This document shows positions 25,852 to 34,453 of a stretch of 64,000 nt of DNA, in pieces. A program made the position numbers and the translations under genes. Positions within the stretch are counted from its first letter, which is position 1; every line of letters starts with the position of its first letter. The DNA is from Natronolimnobius sp. AArcel1 (GTDB lineage Archaea > Halobacteriota > Halobacteria > Halobacteriales > Natrialbaceae), in NCBI RefSeq assembly GCF_011043775.1, contig NZ_JAAKXY010000005.1:186001-250000 (forward strand), in the 5' to 3' direction. The notes beneath the pieces were generated by a model. The model saw nothing but the letters and a program-made list of their open reading frames with translations, was not told the DNA's origin and did no database searches.

Positions 25852-26318
25852 CCGTTCCATATCCCTGAACACCGGTTCGAGATTGTGACTCTGTTTGAGC
25901 ACGTCCCGTTACAACCGTATTGTTGTAATTATCCTCGGTCAAACTGGGTAATATGCTCACCTGGATTAGTATGTGAACATTGGGGCTGGTCCATACTGAC
26001 GGGCTTGTCCCTCTCACGTTGCGGTCTGGCAGATTCGAGAGTACGTGTCAGAGATGTTGTGTTTCACTTCCAGGTATACCAAATTCGCTGCAACAGTGTG
26101 TCATCCACCATCGAATGGACGCGTTGGATTTTTGAAATACAGAAATAAGATAGCGTTATGCGAGCGGTTCGTCAGTAGTATACTCTTCACATTGGGTGTC
26201 TTTGTGAGGCAACAACCGGTTCGAGCCGTCCGTTCCACTATACTGAACAGGTGGCACTCTGGTAGTGGCTAGTTCATTCTCAGGTAGTTTTATACCGGCC
26301 CGCAGGCCTTCGTTAGCC
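25852..26318. other. intergenic region with promoter of the dehydratase operon
   Basis: About 470 bp. No open frame here has a credible translation. The last 35 bp contain a clear TATA-like box (26287-26293). The rest is lower in GC than the genes and shows no repeat I can recognise. Confidence 0.5.
26287..26293 (+). promoter_or_regulatory. TATA-like box for the enolase-superfamily gene
   Basis: TTTTATA is centred 29 nt before the ATG at 26319. This is the spacing of a leaderless or nearly leaderless transcript and supports 26319 rather than the upstream in-frame ATG at 26265. Confidence 0.6.
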
Positions 26319-27494
26319 ATGGCGCCTACGATTACAAAAATTGTAAGCCGTGAGTTTCAGTATCCTCTAGAGGATCTCGGCACAGATGAGCACGGGTTCA
26401 ATCTGGTCTATCAACCGGGCGAGACGACCCACCGGAAACTGTTCGGCCTCAAAATCCACACTGATACGGAGGTTACAGGAGAGTACGTCGGCGGCAACTC
26501 CCCTGCTGCAGCACAGATCAACATGTTCGCTGAGTATTTGGTGGGGAAAAATCCGCTCGAGCGAGAAAAACACTGGAGCGAAATCAAGCGTGCACTTCGG
26601 AAGTACGATCGGATGGGTATCGGTCCAATCGACATCGCGTTGTGGGATTTCGCTGGAAAGTACTACGATGCACCCATTCACGAGTTGTTAGGCACGTATC
26701 GGAGTAAGATTCCTGCGTATGCCTCAACGTATCACGGCGATGAAAACGGTGGTCTCGATTCGCCGGAAGCATTTGCAGACTTTGCTGACGAGTGTCAAAA
26801 CATGGGGTATACGGGATACAAAATCCACGGGTGGGGAGGTGGCGATGCGAGTCGACAGATTGACCGCGAAATAGACGCAATCCACGCTGTCGGCGACCGC
26901 GTTGGCGACGACATGGATCTCATGTATGATCCGGCCTGTGAGTACGAGACGTTCGCCGATGCGCTCACAGTCGGCCGTGCGCTCGACGAACAGGGCTTCA
27001 TGTGGTACGAGGACCCCTACCGCGACGGCGGCATCTCACAGCACGGTCACAACAAGCTCGGTGAGCATCTCGAGACGCCAATTCTACAGACTGAGCACGT
27101 GCGTGGCCTCGAGCCACATACTGATTTCATTGCCAGCGGTGCGACGGATTTCGTTCGCGCTGACCCTGAGTACGATGCGGGCATCACGGGTGCGATGAAA
27201 ATCGTGCGTGTCGCCGAGGGATTCGGGCTCGATGTCGAGTTCCACGCCCCCGGCCCCGCTCAGCGCCAGTGTATCGCTGCAACGCGTAATACCAATTATT
27301 ATGAGCTCGCACTGGTCCACCCCGACTGTCAGAACACACAACCACCCGTGTACAACGGGACATACTCAGATATGCTCGACACGATCGATGAGGACGGGTA
27401 CGTCTCAATCCCAGATGGACCGGGGCTCGGAGTTGAGTACGATTGGGAGTACATCGAAGAGAATACAACGGGCTCCGTCCACACATACGAGTAA
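26319..27494 (+). CDS. Mandelate racemase/enolase-superfamily sugar-acid dehydratase
   Basis: TIM-barrel enzyme of 391 residues that, in this superfamily, abstracts a proton next to a carboxylate; most relatives near sugar genes dehydrate aldonic or aldaric acids to 2-keto-3-deoxy acids. Putative catalytic and metal residues: Lys168 and His170 in GYKIHGW (K-x-H in place of the common K-x-K), Asp204 in MYDPACEY, Glu231 in WYEDPY, Glu259 in LQTEHV and His309 in EFHAPGP. The start at 26319 is supported by a TATA-like box. It is followed after 5 bp by a Gfo/Idh/MocA gene and preceded by an IclR gene, so a sugar-acid catabolic operon is likely. The exact acid is not assignable. Confidence 0.88.
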   Translation: MAPTITKIVSREFQYPLEDLGTDEHGFNLVYQPGETTHRKLFGLKIHTDTEVTGEYVGGNSPAAAQINMFAEYLVGKNPLEREKHWSEIKRALRKYDRMGIGPIDIALWDFAGKYYDAPIHELLGTYRSKIPAYASTYHGDENGGLDSPEAFADFADECQNMGYTGYKIHGWGGGDASRQIDREIDAIHAVGDRVGDDMDLMYDPACEYETFADALTVGRALDEQGFMWYEDPYRDGGISQHGHNKLGEHLETPILQTEHVRGLEPHTDFIASGATDFVRADPEYDAGITGAMKIVRVAEGFGLDVEFHAPGPAQRQCIAATRNTNYYELALVHPDCQNTQPPVYNGTYSDMLDTIDEDGYVSIPDGPGLGVEYDWEYIEENTTGSVHTYE

Positions 27495-27499
27495 CCACC

Positions 27500-28597
27500 A
27501 TGACATACTCCGCAGGCATTATTGGGACGGGGGGCATCGCTGGTATGGGAATTCTTGGAATGCACGACCCCGATGACATTGGACAGCGCAAGATCAAAGC
27601 CAGTCACGCAGGCGGCTTTGATGCCGCGTCCGGCATTGAATTAGTTGCCATCGCCGATGTCAACGAAGACAAACTCGAGCAGTTTGGTGACGCCTGGGAC
27701 ATCCCAGAGAACCAGCGCTACGTCGGCCACGAGGCGATGCTCGAGGCCGAATCCCTCGATGTCGTCTCGGTCTGTACGCCATCGTACCTGCACCATCGCC
27801 ACGTCATCGACGCTGCCCAGTCGGCGGCTGATCCGTCACTGATCTGGTGTGAAAAACCGATTGCATCTGAGGTCAGCGCCGCCCAAGAGATGGTTGACGT
27901 GTGTGCGGCGACCGACACCGAGTTGCTGGTGAATCACTCGTTCCGTTTTACTGACAAACTCCAGCGATTACACAAACTGATCCACGAAGAGGAGTTGCTC
28001 GGAGAGGTCAGATCCGTCAGCAGCCAGTTCCGCATGGAACTCTTGCGAAACTCGACGCATTTACTCGATACACTCGTGTATCTGCTCGATGCCCGTGCAA
28101 AAACTGTTGCCGGTCATATAACCGGTGAAAACGAGGCTGTCGATTCTCTCGAGGCCGACCAAGACGTTGATGATGCTGGTGGTGGCGGGTTCGTCGTCAT
28201 GGATGACGACACGTTCGTTACCGTCGATTGTACGATTCCACGCGCAGAGTCTTCGATGACGTTGCAGTTTATCGGCAGCGAGGGGAAACTCTATATGAAT
28301 AACGACGACGGGGAATGGCGGTACTGGGCCTTAGAGGATGGCGAGCACGTCGAACAGCCGCTCCCGGGGATCGAAGGGGCATGGACCTGGGAGGATGACT
28401 ATCAGCGCGCGTTTGCAAATGCCGCTTCCCATATTGTCGATGTTCTTGCTGGCGACGCCGAAAATGGCTCTCCTGGAAGTGAGGCTGCTCGATCCCTTGA
28501 GATCATCATCGCCTTCTATCTCTCCCATCATACCGGCGGTCAGATCGATATCCCGCTTGCTCGACCACTTCGTGATGTCTGTGTTACCTCGTGGTGA
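27500..28597 (+). CDS. Gfo/Idh/MocA-family oxidoreductase
   Basis: NAD(P)-dependent sugar dehydrogenase family protein, about 365 residues. The nucleotide-binding motif is IIGTGGIAGMGILG, the EKP motif is WCEKPIASE, and the substrate side starts NHSFRFTDKLQRLH. It begins 5 bp after the enolase-superfamily gene; ATG 27500 is chosen because the longer frame overlaps that gene. The Rossmann domain contains an insertion (MHDPDDIGQRKIKASHAGGF) between strand 1 and 2. It converges with a CoA-transferase with 6 bp between stops. Probable partner of the dehydratase in oxidising a sugar or its lactone. Confidence 0.91.
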   Translation: MTYSAGIIGTGGIAGMGILGMHDPDDIGQRKIKASHAGGFDAASGIELVAIADVNEDKLEQFGDAWDIPENQRYVGHEAMLEAESLDVVSVCTPSYLHHRHVIDAAQSAADPSLIWCEKPIASEVSAAQEMVDVCAATDTELLVNHSFRFTDKLQRLHKLIHEEELLGEVRSVSSQFRMELLRNSTHLLDTLVYLLDARAKTVAGHITGENEAVDSLEADQDVDDAGGGGFVVMDDDTFVTVDCTIPRAESSMTLQFIGSEGKLYMNNDDGEWRYWALEDGEHVEQPLPGIEGAWTWEDDYQRAFANAASHIVDVLAGDAENGSPGSEAARSLEIIIAFYLSHHTGGQIDIPLARPLRDVCVTSW

Positions 28598-28603
28598 CCA
28601 GTC

Positions 28604-29806
28604 TCACTCGTCATTTTCAACTAGTGTTCCAACAACCCCGTCAGCAACGAGCTCCTTGTACGCTGTCTCGTCATACCCGAGTTCCGTGAGTAGTTCACGG
28701 GTGTGTTCTCCTGCAGCTGGTGGATTCGTCCGAACCGTTGCGGGCGTTTTCGAGTAGTCGACTGGTGAGCCAGTCGTCGTGAACGTCCCTCCATCAGGGT
28801 GCTCGAGTTCGATCAGCATCTCGTTGTGTTTGACCTGTGGATCCTCGGCGACATCGTGAAAGTCGTTGACTGGTGCAACCCACACATCGACGGCGAGTAA
28901 CGCCTCGACGAGATCGTCGGTCGCTCGAGTCCGGGTTTCGGCCTCAAGCAGTCGCTTGATCTCATCGCGGCGCTCGTAGGCATCCGCAGCTGCGTACTCG
29001 GCAAGTTCCTCGAGATCGAGCGCGTCGGACACCGTCTCTAGCGGAGCCATTGCGATAGCCACGTAGCCGTCAGCTGTCTCGTAGATGCCGTAGGGTGCGT
29101 CGAGCCAGGCCTGTGCGATGCCTTCTTCGCTTCGTTCGAACTCGCGCTCGAGGTTGAGCACCGCAGTCAGTTCCTGACACTGCAGGTCGAGCGCGGCGTT
29201 GAAGAGGTTGACATCGACGCGCTGACCCTCATCGGTCCGTTCGCGATGAAAGAGCGCCATCGTTGTGTGTAGCGCGATCAACGACGCGGCGTGCTCGTCA
29301 ACGACGGCCGTTCCGACGGGTGTAGGAGGGTCGTCTCGTCGCCCGGTGTATCTCGCCAGACCGCTCATCGCTTGCAAGAGTAGATCCTGTCCGGGCCGGT
29401 CGACGTAGGGGCCGTCGGGACCGAACCCCGACGCTGAGACATAAATGATGTCTGGATTCTGTTCACTGACCGTCTCGTAATCGAGGCCGAACCGTTCCAT
29501 CACACCCGGTCTGAAGTTCTCAACGACGACGTCCGCGTCCGCAACGAACTCACGAGCAAGTTTCTGTCCGCGTTCGCGTTTTAGATCGAGTTCGATGCTT
29601 CGCTTGTTCCGATTCATCGCGAGGAAAAACGGACTCGTCCCCTCGAGTGTTTCGCCGCCAGCCTCGAGAAAGCGTTCCCACTCGCCGCCAGGTCGTTCGA
29701 TCTTGACGACATCCGCACCCATATCGGCGAGTTTCTGGGTCGCCCACGGTCCCTGCATCATCTGCGTGAAATCGGCTATTCGAATACCGTCGAGTGGCAG
29801 TGTCAT
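28604..29806 (-). CDS. CaiB/BaiF (class III) CoA-transferase
   Basis: Acyl-CoA:carboxylate CoA-transferase, about 400 residues. The start at 29806 (MTLPLDGIRIADFTQMMQGPWATQKLADMGADVVKIERP) matches the family; 53 further residues of open frame upstream are basic and lack family similarity. PGQDLLLQAMSGL contains the expected catalytic Asp. It is a clear paralogue of the protein at 13057-14262, with the same motifs in the same order. It is divergent from a solute-binding protein gene 83 bp away. The acid substrate is unknown. Confidence 0.92.
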   Translation of the reverse strand: MTLPLDGIRIADFTQMMQGPWATQKLADMGADVVKIERPGGEWERFLEAGGETLEGTSPFFLAMNRNKRSIELDLKRERGQKLAREFVADADVVVENFRPGVMERFGLDYETVSEQNPDIIYVSASGFGPDGPYVDRPGQDLLLQAMSGLARYTGRRDDPPTPVGTAVVDEHAASLIALHTTMALFHRERTDEGQRVDVNLFNAALDLQCQELTAVLNLEREFERSEEGIAQAWLDAPYGIYETADGYVAIAMAPLETVSDALDLEELAEYAAADAYERRDEIKRLLEAETRTRATDDLVEALLAVDVWVAPVNDFHDVAEDPQVKHNEMLIELEHPDGGTFTTTGSPVDYSKTPATVRTNPPAAGEHTRELLTELGYDETAYKELVADGVVGTLVENDE

Positions 29807-29888
29807 GTGACGACCTGTCTTCGTGAGCACGTATAGCTTCCGTCGACTGCCCCGCAATCTTCTTGTCTTCGCCCGTGAACTGTGAGCC

Positions 29889-31124
29889 ATGCCAACGCTT
29901 CGCTTTGTCGGGAGACCCTTCGAGGGCTTCGAACGTGCACTCGAGCGACAGATGGACTCGTTCATCGAGCAGGCAGACCAGGATGTTGAGTTCGTCCGCG
30001 ACCATCGGCCGTTGCCCGAAATTCACGAGGAACTTGTCGAGACGGGGGCGATTGCTGACGGGACGTACGACCTCTGTCTGTGTCTGAGCGACTGGTTGCC
30101 CGCGCTCGCTGATGCGGGCCACTTGCACCCACTCGATGAGTACATCACTGACACGCCGCCGGTCGACTGGCCCGAGGGCTGGGCTGATAGCATGCGCGGC
30201 CTCGTCACCTACGAGGGGCACGTCTACGGTGTCCCCTACCACGACGGGCCGGAGTTGTTTCACTACCGTGAGGACCTTTTCGAGAGCGTCGCCGAACAGC
30301 GCGCGTTCAGGCGTGAGTACGGCCGGCCACTGTCGGTCCCCCGAACGTGGACCGAATTTCTCGAGGTCGCCGACTTCTTCACGCGACCTGACGAGGATCT
30401 CTGGGGAACCGTTGTCGCTGCGTTGCCGGACGGCCACAACGATGTCTACGATTTCCTTATCCAGCTCTGGAGCCGTGGCGGGCAGGTGCTCGACGCAGAC
30501 GGCCAACCCGCCTTCGACGACGCGGCCGGCCACGAGGCACTTACGTTCTATCACGACCTGATTCACGAACACGAGGTTGCCCCACCCGAATCCGTCGAAC
30601 TCGAGAGCGTTGAGGCTGGTCAGTGGTACGCTGACGGGAAGGCAGCGATGATGTGGAACTGGGCAGGCTTCGGTGCGATGGCCGAGTCACCCGATTCGGC
30701 GGTGTTCGGACACACAAACTACGGCTTGATTCCGCGGGCAGACACGGAGGCTGGTCTCCACACTTCGCTCACCGTGCTGTATGGCCTGACAATTCCAGCC
30801 GGGAGCGACTATCCTGATCTGGCCTACGACTTCATCCGGCACGCGACGACTTCCGAGGGAGACCGAATCACGACTCTCGAGGGAGCCTCTGGAACTCGGT
30901 TCTCGACGTGGCGCGATCCGGAGGTCCTGCGAGCAAATTCGTTTTACTCCGTGCTCGAGGAGATCAACACCAGCGCCGTCAACACACTGCCACAGATTCC
31001 ACAGTACGTCGAACTCAACGACATCCTAGATGAGATGGTCGCAGAAGCCGTTGTGGACCGATCCGAAACACCTGACAAAGCCCTCGAGCGAGCCGCTGAC
31101 CGGGCTCGTGCACTTCTCGAGTAA
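29889..31124 (+). CDS. Family-1 extracellular solute-binding protein without signal peptide
   Basis: A 411-residue protein with the fold of family-1 (MalE-type) sugar-binding proteins: recognisable are LHPLDEYITDTPPV, YEGHVYGVPYHDGPELFHYREDLFE, TWTEFLEVADFF, WYADGKAAMMWNWAGFG and YDFIRHATTSEG. Such proteins normally start with a Tat or Sec signal and a lipobox Cys in haloarchaea. Here the protein begins MPTLRFVGRPFEGFERALERQ, which is the first strand of the mature domain, and a TGA lies in frame just upstream, so no signal can be added. There are no permease or ATPase genes beside it. It is either cytoplasmic, with a binding or enzymatic role, or an orphan that lost its export signal. Confidence 0.85.
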   Translation: MPTLRFVGRPFEGFERALERQMDSFIEQADQDVEFVRDHRPLPEIHEELVETGAIADGTYDLCLCLSDWLPALADAGHLHPLDEYITDTPPVDWPEGWADSMRGLVTYEGHVYGVPYHDGPELFHYREDLFESVAEQRAFRREYGRPLSVPRTWTEFLEVADFFTRPDEDLWGTVVAALPDGHNDVYDFLIQLWSRGGQVLDADGQPAFDDAAGHEALTFYHDLIHEHEVAPPESVELESVEAGQWYADGKAAMMWNWAGFGAMAESPDSAVFGHTNYGLIPRADTEAGLHTSLTVLYGLTIPAGSDYPDLAYDFIRHATTSEGDRITTLEGASGTRFSTWRDPEVLRANSFYSVLEEINTSAVNTLPQIPQYVELNDILDEMVAEAVVDRSETPDKALERAADRARALLE

Positions 31125-31154
31125 ACCCGAAAACCGTTCCGTTGTGCCTGCCGA

Positions 31155-31604
31155 TCACTTGCGTTCGACGAGGGTGATGTGCTCGCATGCGAGCAGCGTC
31201 TCTCCGTCCTCATCCTCGACGGTGTACGTGTAGACGACTCGGCCGAGATCGTCGGAGTGCGGTTCGGTTTCGATAACCTCTCGATGGGCTGAGATCGTCG
31301 TATCGATGCCGACGGGGGCGATGAACCGCAGTGAGTCATAGCCGTAGGAGAACGACTTTGGGTTCATATCGGCGACCATCGCCTCAGCGATGGAAAAGAC
31401 GAGGTTGCCGTGGGCGATCCGTCCACCGAACTCGGAGTCGGCACCGACGGTCTTGCTCATATGAAGCGGGTGGAAGTCGCCGCTGATACCGGCGAAGTTG
31501 ACGACGTCCGCTTCAGTGATCGTCCGACCGTTTTCGACTGTGAACTGTTCTCCGTCCGTGATCTCCTCGAAGTATCTGTCAGTGTCTTTCGCTGGTGCGT
31601 CCAT
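31155..31604 (-). CDS. MaoC-family (R)-specific enoyl-CoA hydratase
   Basis: Hot-dog-fold dehydratase of about 149 residues. The hydratase-2 motif is intact in FAGISGDFHPLHM, with the catalytic Asp and His, and the second typical segment is GRIAHGNLVFSIAEAMV. It acts on an acyl-CoA hydroxy/enoyl pair in the cytoplasm. Start 31604 (MDAPAKDTDRYFEEITDGEQF) matches family N-termini better than the longer frame to 31664. It is divergent from a Gfo/Idh gene across 92 bp containing a TGTGA/TCACA palindrome. Together with the CoA-transferases it forms the acyl-CoA component of this sugar island. Confidence 0.93.
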   Translation of the reverse strand: MDAPAKDTDRYFEEITDGEQFTVENGRTITEADVVNFAGISGDFHPLHMSKTVGADSEFGGRIAHGNLVFSIAEAMVADMNPKSFSYGYDSLRFIAPVGIDTTISAHREVIETEPHSDDLGRVVYTYTVEDEDGETLLACEHITLVERK

Positions 31605-31622
31605 ACGGTTCTCACAGTTGTA

Positions 31623-31637
31623 TGTGATCGATTCACA
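31623..31637. promoter_or_regulatory. palindromic operator candidate in a divergent region
   Basis: TGTGATCGATTCACA has perfect 5-bp arms (TGTGA/TCACA) around TCGAT, located 19 bp before the MaoC start and 60 bp before the Gfo/Idh start. Position between divergent promoters supports a shared operator. Other, wider pairing (TATGTG/CACATA, 31621-31641) also exists. Confidence 0.4.
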
Positions 31638-31666
31638 CATAAGGGTGTGGGTCAGTGGACACAACG

Positions 31667-31674
31667 TATTATTC
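31667..31674 (+). promoter_or_regulatory. TATA-like box for the gene at 31697
   Basis: The CGTATTAT stretch is centred about 26 nt before the ATG at 31697, consistent with a leaderless transcript. Confidence 0.45.
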
Positions 31675-31696
31675 AGTCGGGAGTCAATAGTGTGGT

Positions 31697-32776
31697 ATGG
31701 TCGACCCTACCATCGAGTACACTGAACGCTACAGCGGCCTCGAGACCCTCGAGATCGGCATCGTCGGCTGTGGCGAGATCGTCGAGAACGCCCACCTTCC
31801 GGCGTACGACGCTGCCGGCTTCGCTGTTGCTGGCGTCACGGACACGAACGCCGAGCGAGCAGACACGATTGCGGATCAATTCGGCGTCACCGCGTACCCG
31901 GACCTCGAGACAATGGTCGAAGACGTGGCTGTCGTAGACGTGGCGGTTCCGCCGCGTTTCCAGCCGGCTATCGTCGATACCGCCGTTGATGCTGGCTGTC
32001 ACCTGCTCTGTCAGAAGCCGCTTGCCGTCGAGTTCGAGGCGGCCGAGGAAATCTGTGAGCGCATCGCGGAGGCGGGCGTGACGGCGGCTGTGAACCAACA
32101 GATGCGCTGGGAGAAGTCCATCCGGGCTGTCTCCGAGTTGCTCGAGGAGGGCGCGCTCGGGACGCCCCTCCGGGCAACCATCGAAGTCAACATCGAAACC
32201 GACTGGTCGAACTGGGGATGGATGCTCGAGTCGCCCCGGCTCGAGGTGCTGTTTCACAGTATCCACTACCTCGACACGATGCGGTATCTCTTCGGTGAGC
32301 CAGTCGGCGTCACCTCATCGATGGCCCGAGTTCCCGACCAGGCGGCCGAGGGTGAGACGCGAACACACCACCTCCTCGAGTACCCAGGCGAGCTACGGGC
32401 GACGATCGATGTCAACCACAACAACTGGGCGGACCCCTATGCCCGGTTCCGTTTCGAGGGAACAGAGGGGCTCGTCCGCGGGACAATCGGCCTCTTTGAT
32501 CACTACCCCGACAGCGGCCCGGATACTTTCGAGTTCCTCGCTGCGAGCGAAACCGAGGCCGAGCGCTACGAACTTCCCGACGCTTGGTTCCCCGATGCGT
32601 TCATCGGGACGATGGGATCGTTGCTCGAGTCGATCGAGGCCAGCGAGACACCGCCGACGCACGTCGAGGATAACCTCGAGACGCTTCGGCTGGCGAACGC
32701 GACGTACAAGTCCTGGAACGAGCGACGCACCGTCGACCCGGCGACAGTCACGACGGATCACGAACCCGAGTGGTGA
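31697..32776 (+). CDS. Gfo/Idh/MocA-family oxidoreductase
   Basis: NAD(P)-dependent sugar oxidoreductase family protein, 359 residues. Cofactor motif IGIVGCGEIVENAHLPAY; EKP equivalent CQKPLAVE, in which Glu is Gln while Lys is kept; substrate side VNQQMRWEKSIRAV and LFHSIHYLDTMRYLF with the family His. It resembles the protein at 17684 most (same QKP form). Only 8 bp separate its stop from the start of the AGE-family gene, so the two are co-transcribed and probably act on the same sugar. Confidence 0.92.
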   Translation: MVDPTIEYTERYSGLETLEIGIVGCGEIVENAHLPAYDAAGFAVAGVTDTNAERADTIADQFGVTAYPDLETMVEDVAVVDVAVPPRFQPAIVDTAVDAGCHLLCQKPLAVEFEAAEEICERIAEAGVTAAVNQQMRWEKSIRAVSELLEEGALGTPLRATIEVNIETDWSNWGWMLESPRLEVLFHSIHYLDTMRYLFGEPVGVTSSMARVPDQAAEGETRTHHLLEYPGELRATIDVNHNNWADPYARFRFEGTEGLVRGTIGLFDHYPDSGPDTFEFLAASETEAERYELPDAWFPDAFIGTMGSLLESIEASETPPTHVEDNLETLRLANATYKSWNERRTVDPATVTTDHEPEW

Positions 32777-32784
32777 GTACTGTC

Positions 32785-33993
32785 ATGGCACTCAACGCAC
32801 GCGAGCACCGGGCGCATCTCCTCGCAACGCTCAGGCTCCAGTACCCTGATATTCGCTCCGACCGCGGCGTTCACCTCCTCGATCCAGCGACCGGCGATCC
32901 GTTCGCCGACGATCAGCACCATCTGGTCGCAACCTGCCGAGTGACGATGGGATTCGCACTCGGCGCGCTCGTCGACGGCCCGCAGTGGTGCTCCGAGACG
33001 GCGGCCCACGCCCTCGAGGCCCTCGAGACGGCACATCGAGGGAACGAAACCGACGGCTACCAGTTGCTCGTTGACGGGAACGGCGATCCGATTGACCGCA
33101 CCCGATCGGCGTACGCCCACGCGTTCGTCCTCGGCGCATATGCTCGAGCGACGGCCGCAAACGTCGCTGGAGCACGCTCTGGCCTCGAGGACTCCGTGAC
33201 GGTACTGGATGAGCGATTCGTCGAAGCAAACGGACTCTTTCGAAGCGATTGCGATCCTGACTGGTCAGAGCGTGAACCGTATCGGGGCATGAACGCGAAC
33301 ATGCACGCCTGTGAAGGCTACCTGGCGGCATACGAGGCAACCGACGACGAGCGCTTCCTCGAGCGAGCGGAGACGATCGCCCATCGGATCACAATTGACC
33401 TCGCTGCCGAGACGGATGGGCTTCTCTGGGAACACTACACCGATGAGTGGACGCACGATTTCGCGTACAACGAGGATCGCCCGGCCGACCGATTCCGTCC
33501 GCCAGGATACCTGCCGGGTCACCACGCTGAGTGGGCGAAGTTCCTCGGCTTGTTGGATCGGTACGGGGCGTCCCCGCCGTCTGGCACCGACTGGTATCGC
33601 CGCGCCACCGAGCTGTTCGAGGCCGCGGTCGATCTTGGTTGGACCGGCGACGGCTTCGTGTACACCGCCGACGCCGATGGCGAGGTACTCGTTCCTGACC
33701 GGTACGGCTGGGCGCTCGCCGAGGCGATTGGCGCATCGGCCGTCCTCGCCGAACGGGCTGTGGCTCACGACGACCCGGAAGCCGAGACGTTCCGTGACTG
33801 GCACGAACAGTTCCTCGAGTGCGTTCCCCGATTCCGAGGGCCAGCGGGACTCTGGTACGAGCGACGCACCGCGCCGGCAGACGGCGACGAGCCGATTGCG
33901 CCGGACCCGCCAGCGGTCGAACCTGACTACCACCCGGCGACCGCGTGGTACGAGAGTTTCCGGTCAGCAGCACTCGTCGAACAGCAGCGTTGA
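32785..33993 (+). CDS. AGE-family (N-acylglucosamine 2-epimerase-like) sugar isomerase
   Basis: An (alpha/alpha)6-barrel protein of about 402 residues in the AGE superfamily, whose members epimerise or isomerise sugars (N-acylglucosamine 2-epimerase, mannose isomerase, sulfoquinovose isomerase). Typical segments with putative catalytic His residues: RGMNANMHACEGYLAAYEATDDERFLERA, PPGYLPGHHAEWAKFLGLL, and the late YGWALAEAIG. The substrate cannot be chosen. ATG at 32785 (MALNAREHRAHLL) is preferred; a start at 32770 would overlap the upstream gene. Co-transcribed with the Gfo/Idh gene and about 100 bp before the rhamnose-mutarotase-type gene. Confidence 0.86.
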   Translation: MALNAREHRAHLLATLRLQYPDIRSDRGVHLLDPATGDPFADDQHHLVATCRVTMGFALGALVDGPQWCSETAAHALEALETAHRGNETDGYQLLVDGNGDPIDRTRSAYAHAFVLGAYARATAANVAGARSGLEDSVTVLDERFVEANGLFRSDCDPDWSEREPYRGMNANMHACEGYLAAYEATDDERFLERAETIAHRITIDLAAETDGLLWEHYTDEWTHDFAYNEDRPADRFRPPGYLPGHHAEWAKFLGLLDRYGASPPSGTDWYRRATELFEAAVDLGWTGDGFVYTADADGEVLVPDRYGWALAEAIGASAVLAERAVAHDDPEAETFRDWHEQFLECVPRFRGPAGLWYERRTAPADGDEPIAPDPPAVEPDYHPATAWYESFRSAALVEQQR

Positions 33994-34096
33994 CAGTGTC
34001 ATTGGCTCTCGAGTCCACCGTGACCGGTGGTCCACTCACCGTTGCTGGTCAACATCGGCGAAACGCCCTTCGTCCTCGAGCGGAAAGTAGTGAATC

Positions 34097-34435
34097 ATGA
34101 CAGACGACCTCGAACGAGCGGTGTATCTCCAGCGCATCGACCCTGATCGGAAAGACGAGTACGTCGCTGCTCACGATGACGTTCCTGACGGCGTTACCGA
34201 CGCGATGGAGCGGGCGGGAGTCGAGCGCTTCGACCTCTACGTTCGCGATGATATCGCAGTATGCATCCTCGAGGCCGAGGATATCTCTGCCTACGACGAC
34301 GTGATGGCAGACGATTCTACTGTTCAAGAGTGGGAACGCCACGTCGCCCAGTTCAAAACAGCGGGCGTCGATGTCGACGCTGCCGAGGACGACCAGATTC
34401 CGTACATGGACCAACTCTGGTCATTCGAGACCTAA
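34097..34435 (+). CDS. rhaM: L-rhamnose mutarotase (RhaM/YiiL) family protein
   Basis: A 112-residue ferredoxin-like dimer-forming enzyme that, in characterised members, converts the alpha and beta anomers of L-rhamnose. Family features seen: an N-terminal strand with the catalytic His/Tyr region (AVYLQRIDPDRKDEYVAAHDDV), the middle strand FDLYVRDDIAVCILEAED, and the C-terminal motif MDQLWSFE that matches the family end. It is the best indicator in the island for a 6-deoxyhexose pathway. A start at 34097 is the only suitable ATG. It converges with an amidohydrolase gene, which could be a lactonase of the same pathway. Confidence 0.85.
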   Translation: MTDDLERAVYLQRIDPDRKDEYVAAHDDVPDGVTDAMERAGVERFDLYVRDDIAVCILEAEDISAYDDVMADDSTVQEWERHVAQFKTAGVDVDAAEDDQIPYMDQLWSFET

Positions 34436-34453
34436 CATCCTGGCCAACGGTCA

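Noticed and set aside
26045-26272. 75-codon open frame before the enolase-superfamily gene
   Set aside because: Basic, aromatic-rich translation in a promoter region; no family match.
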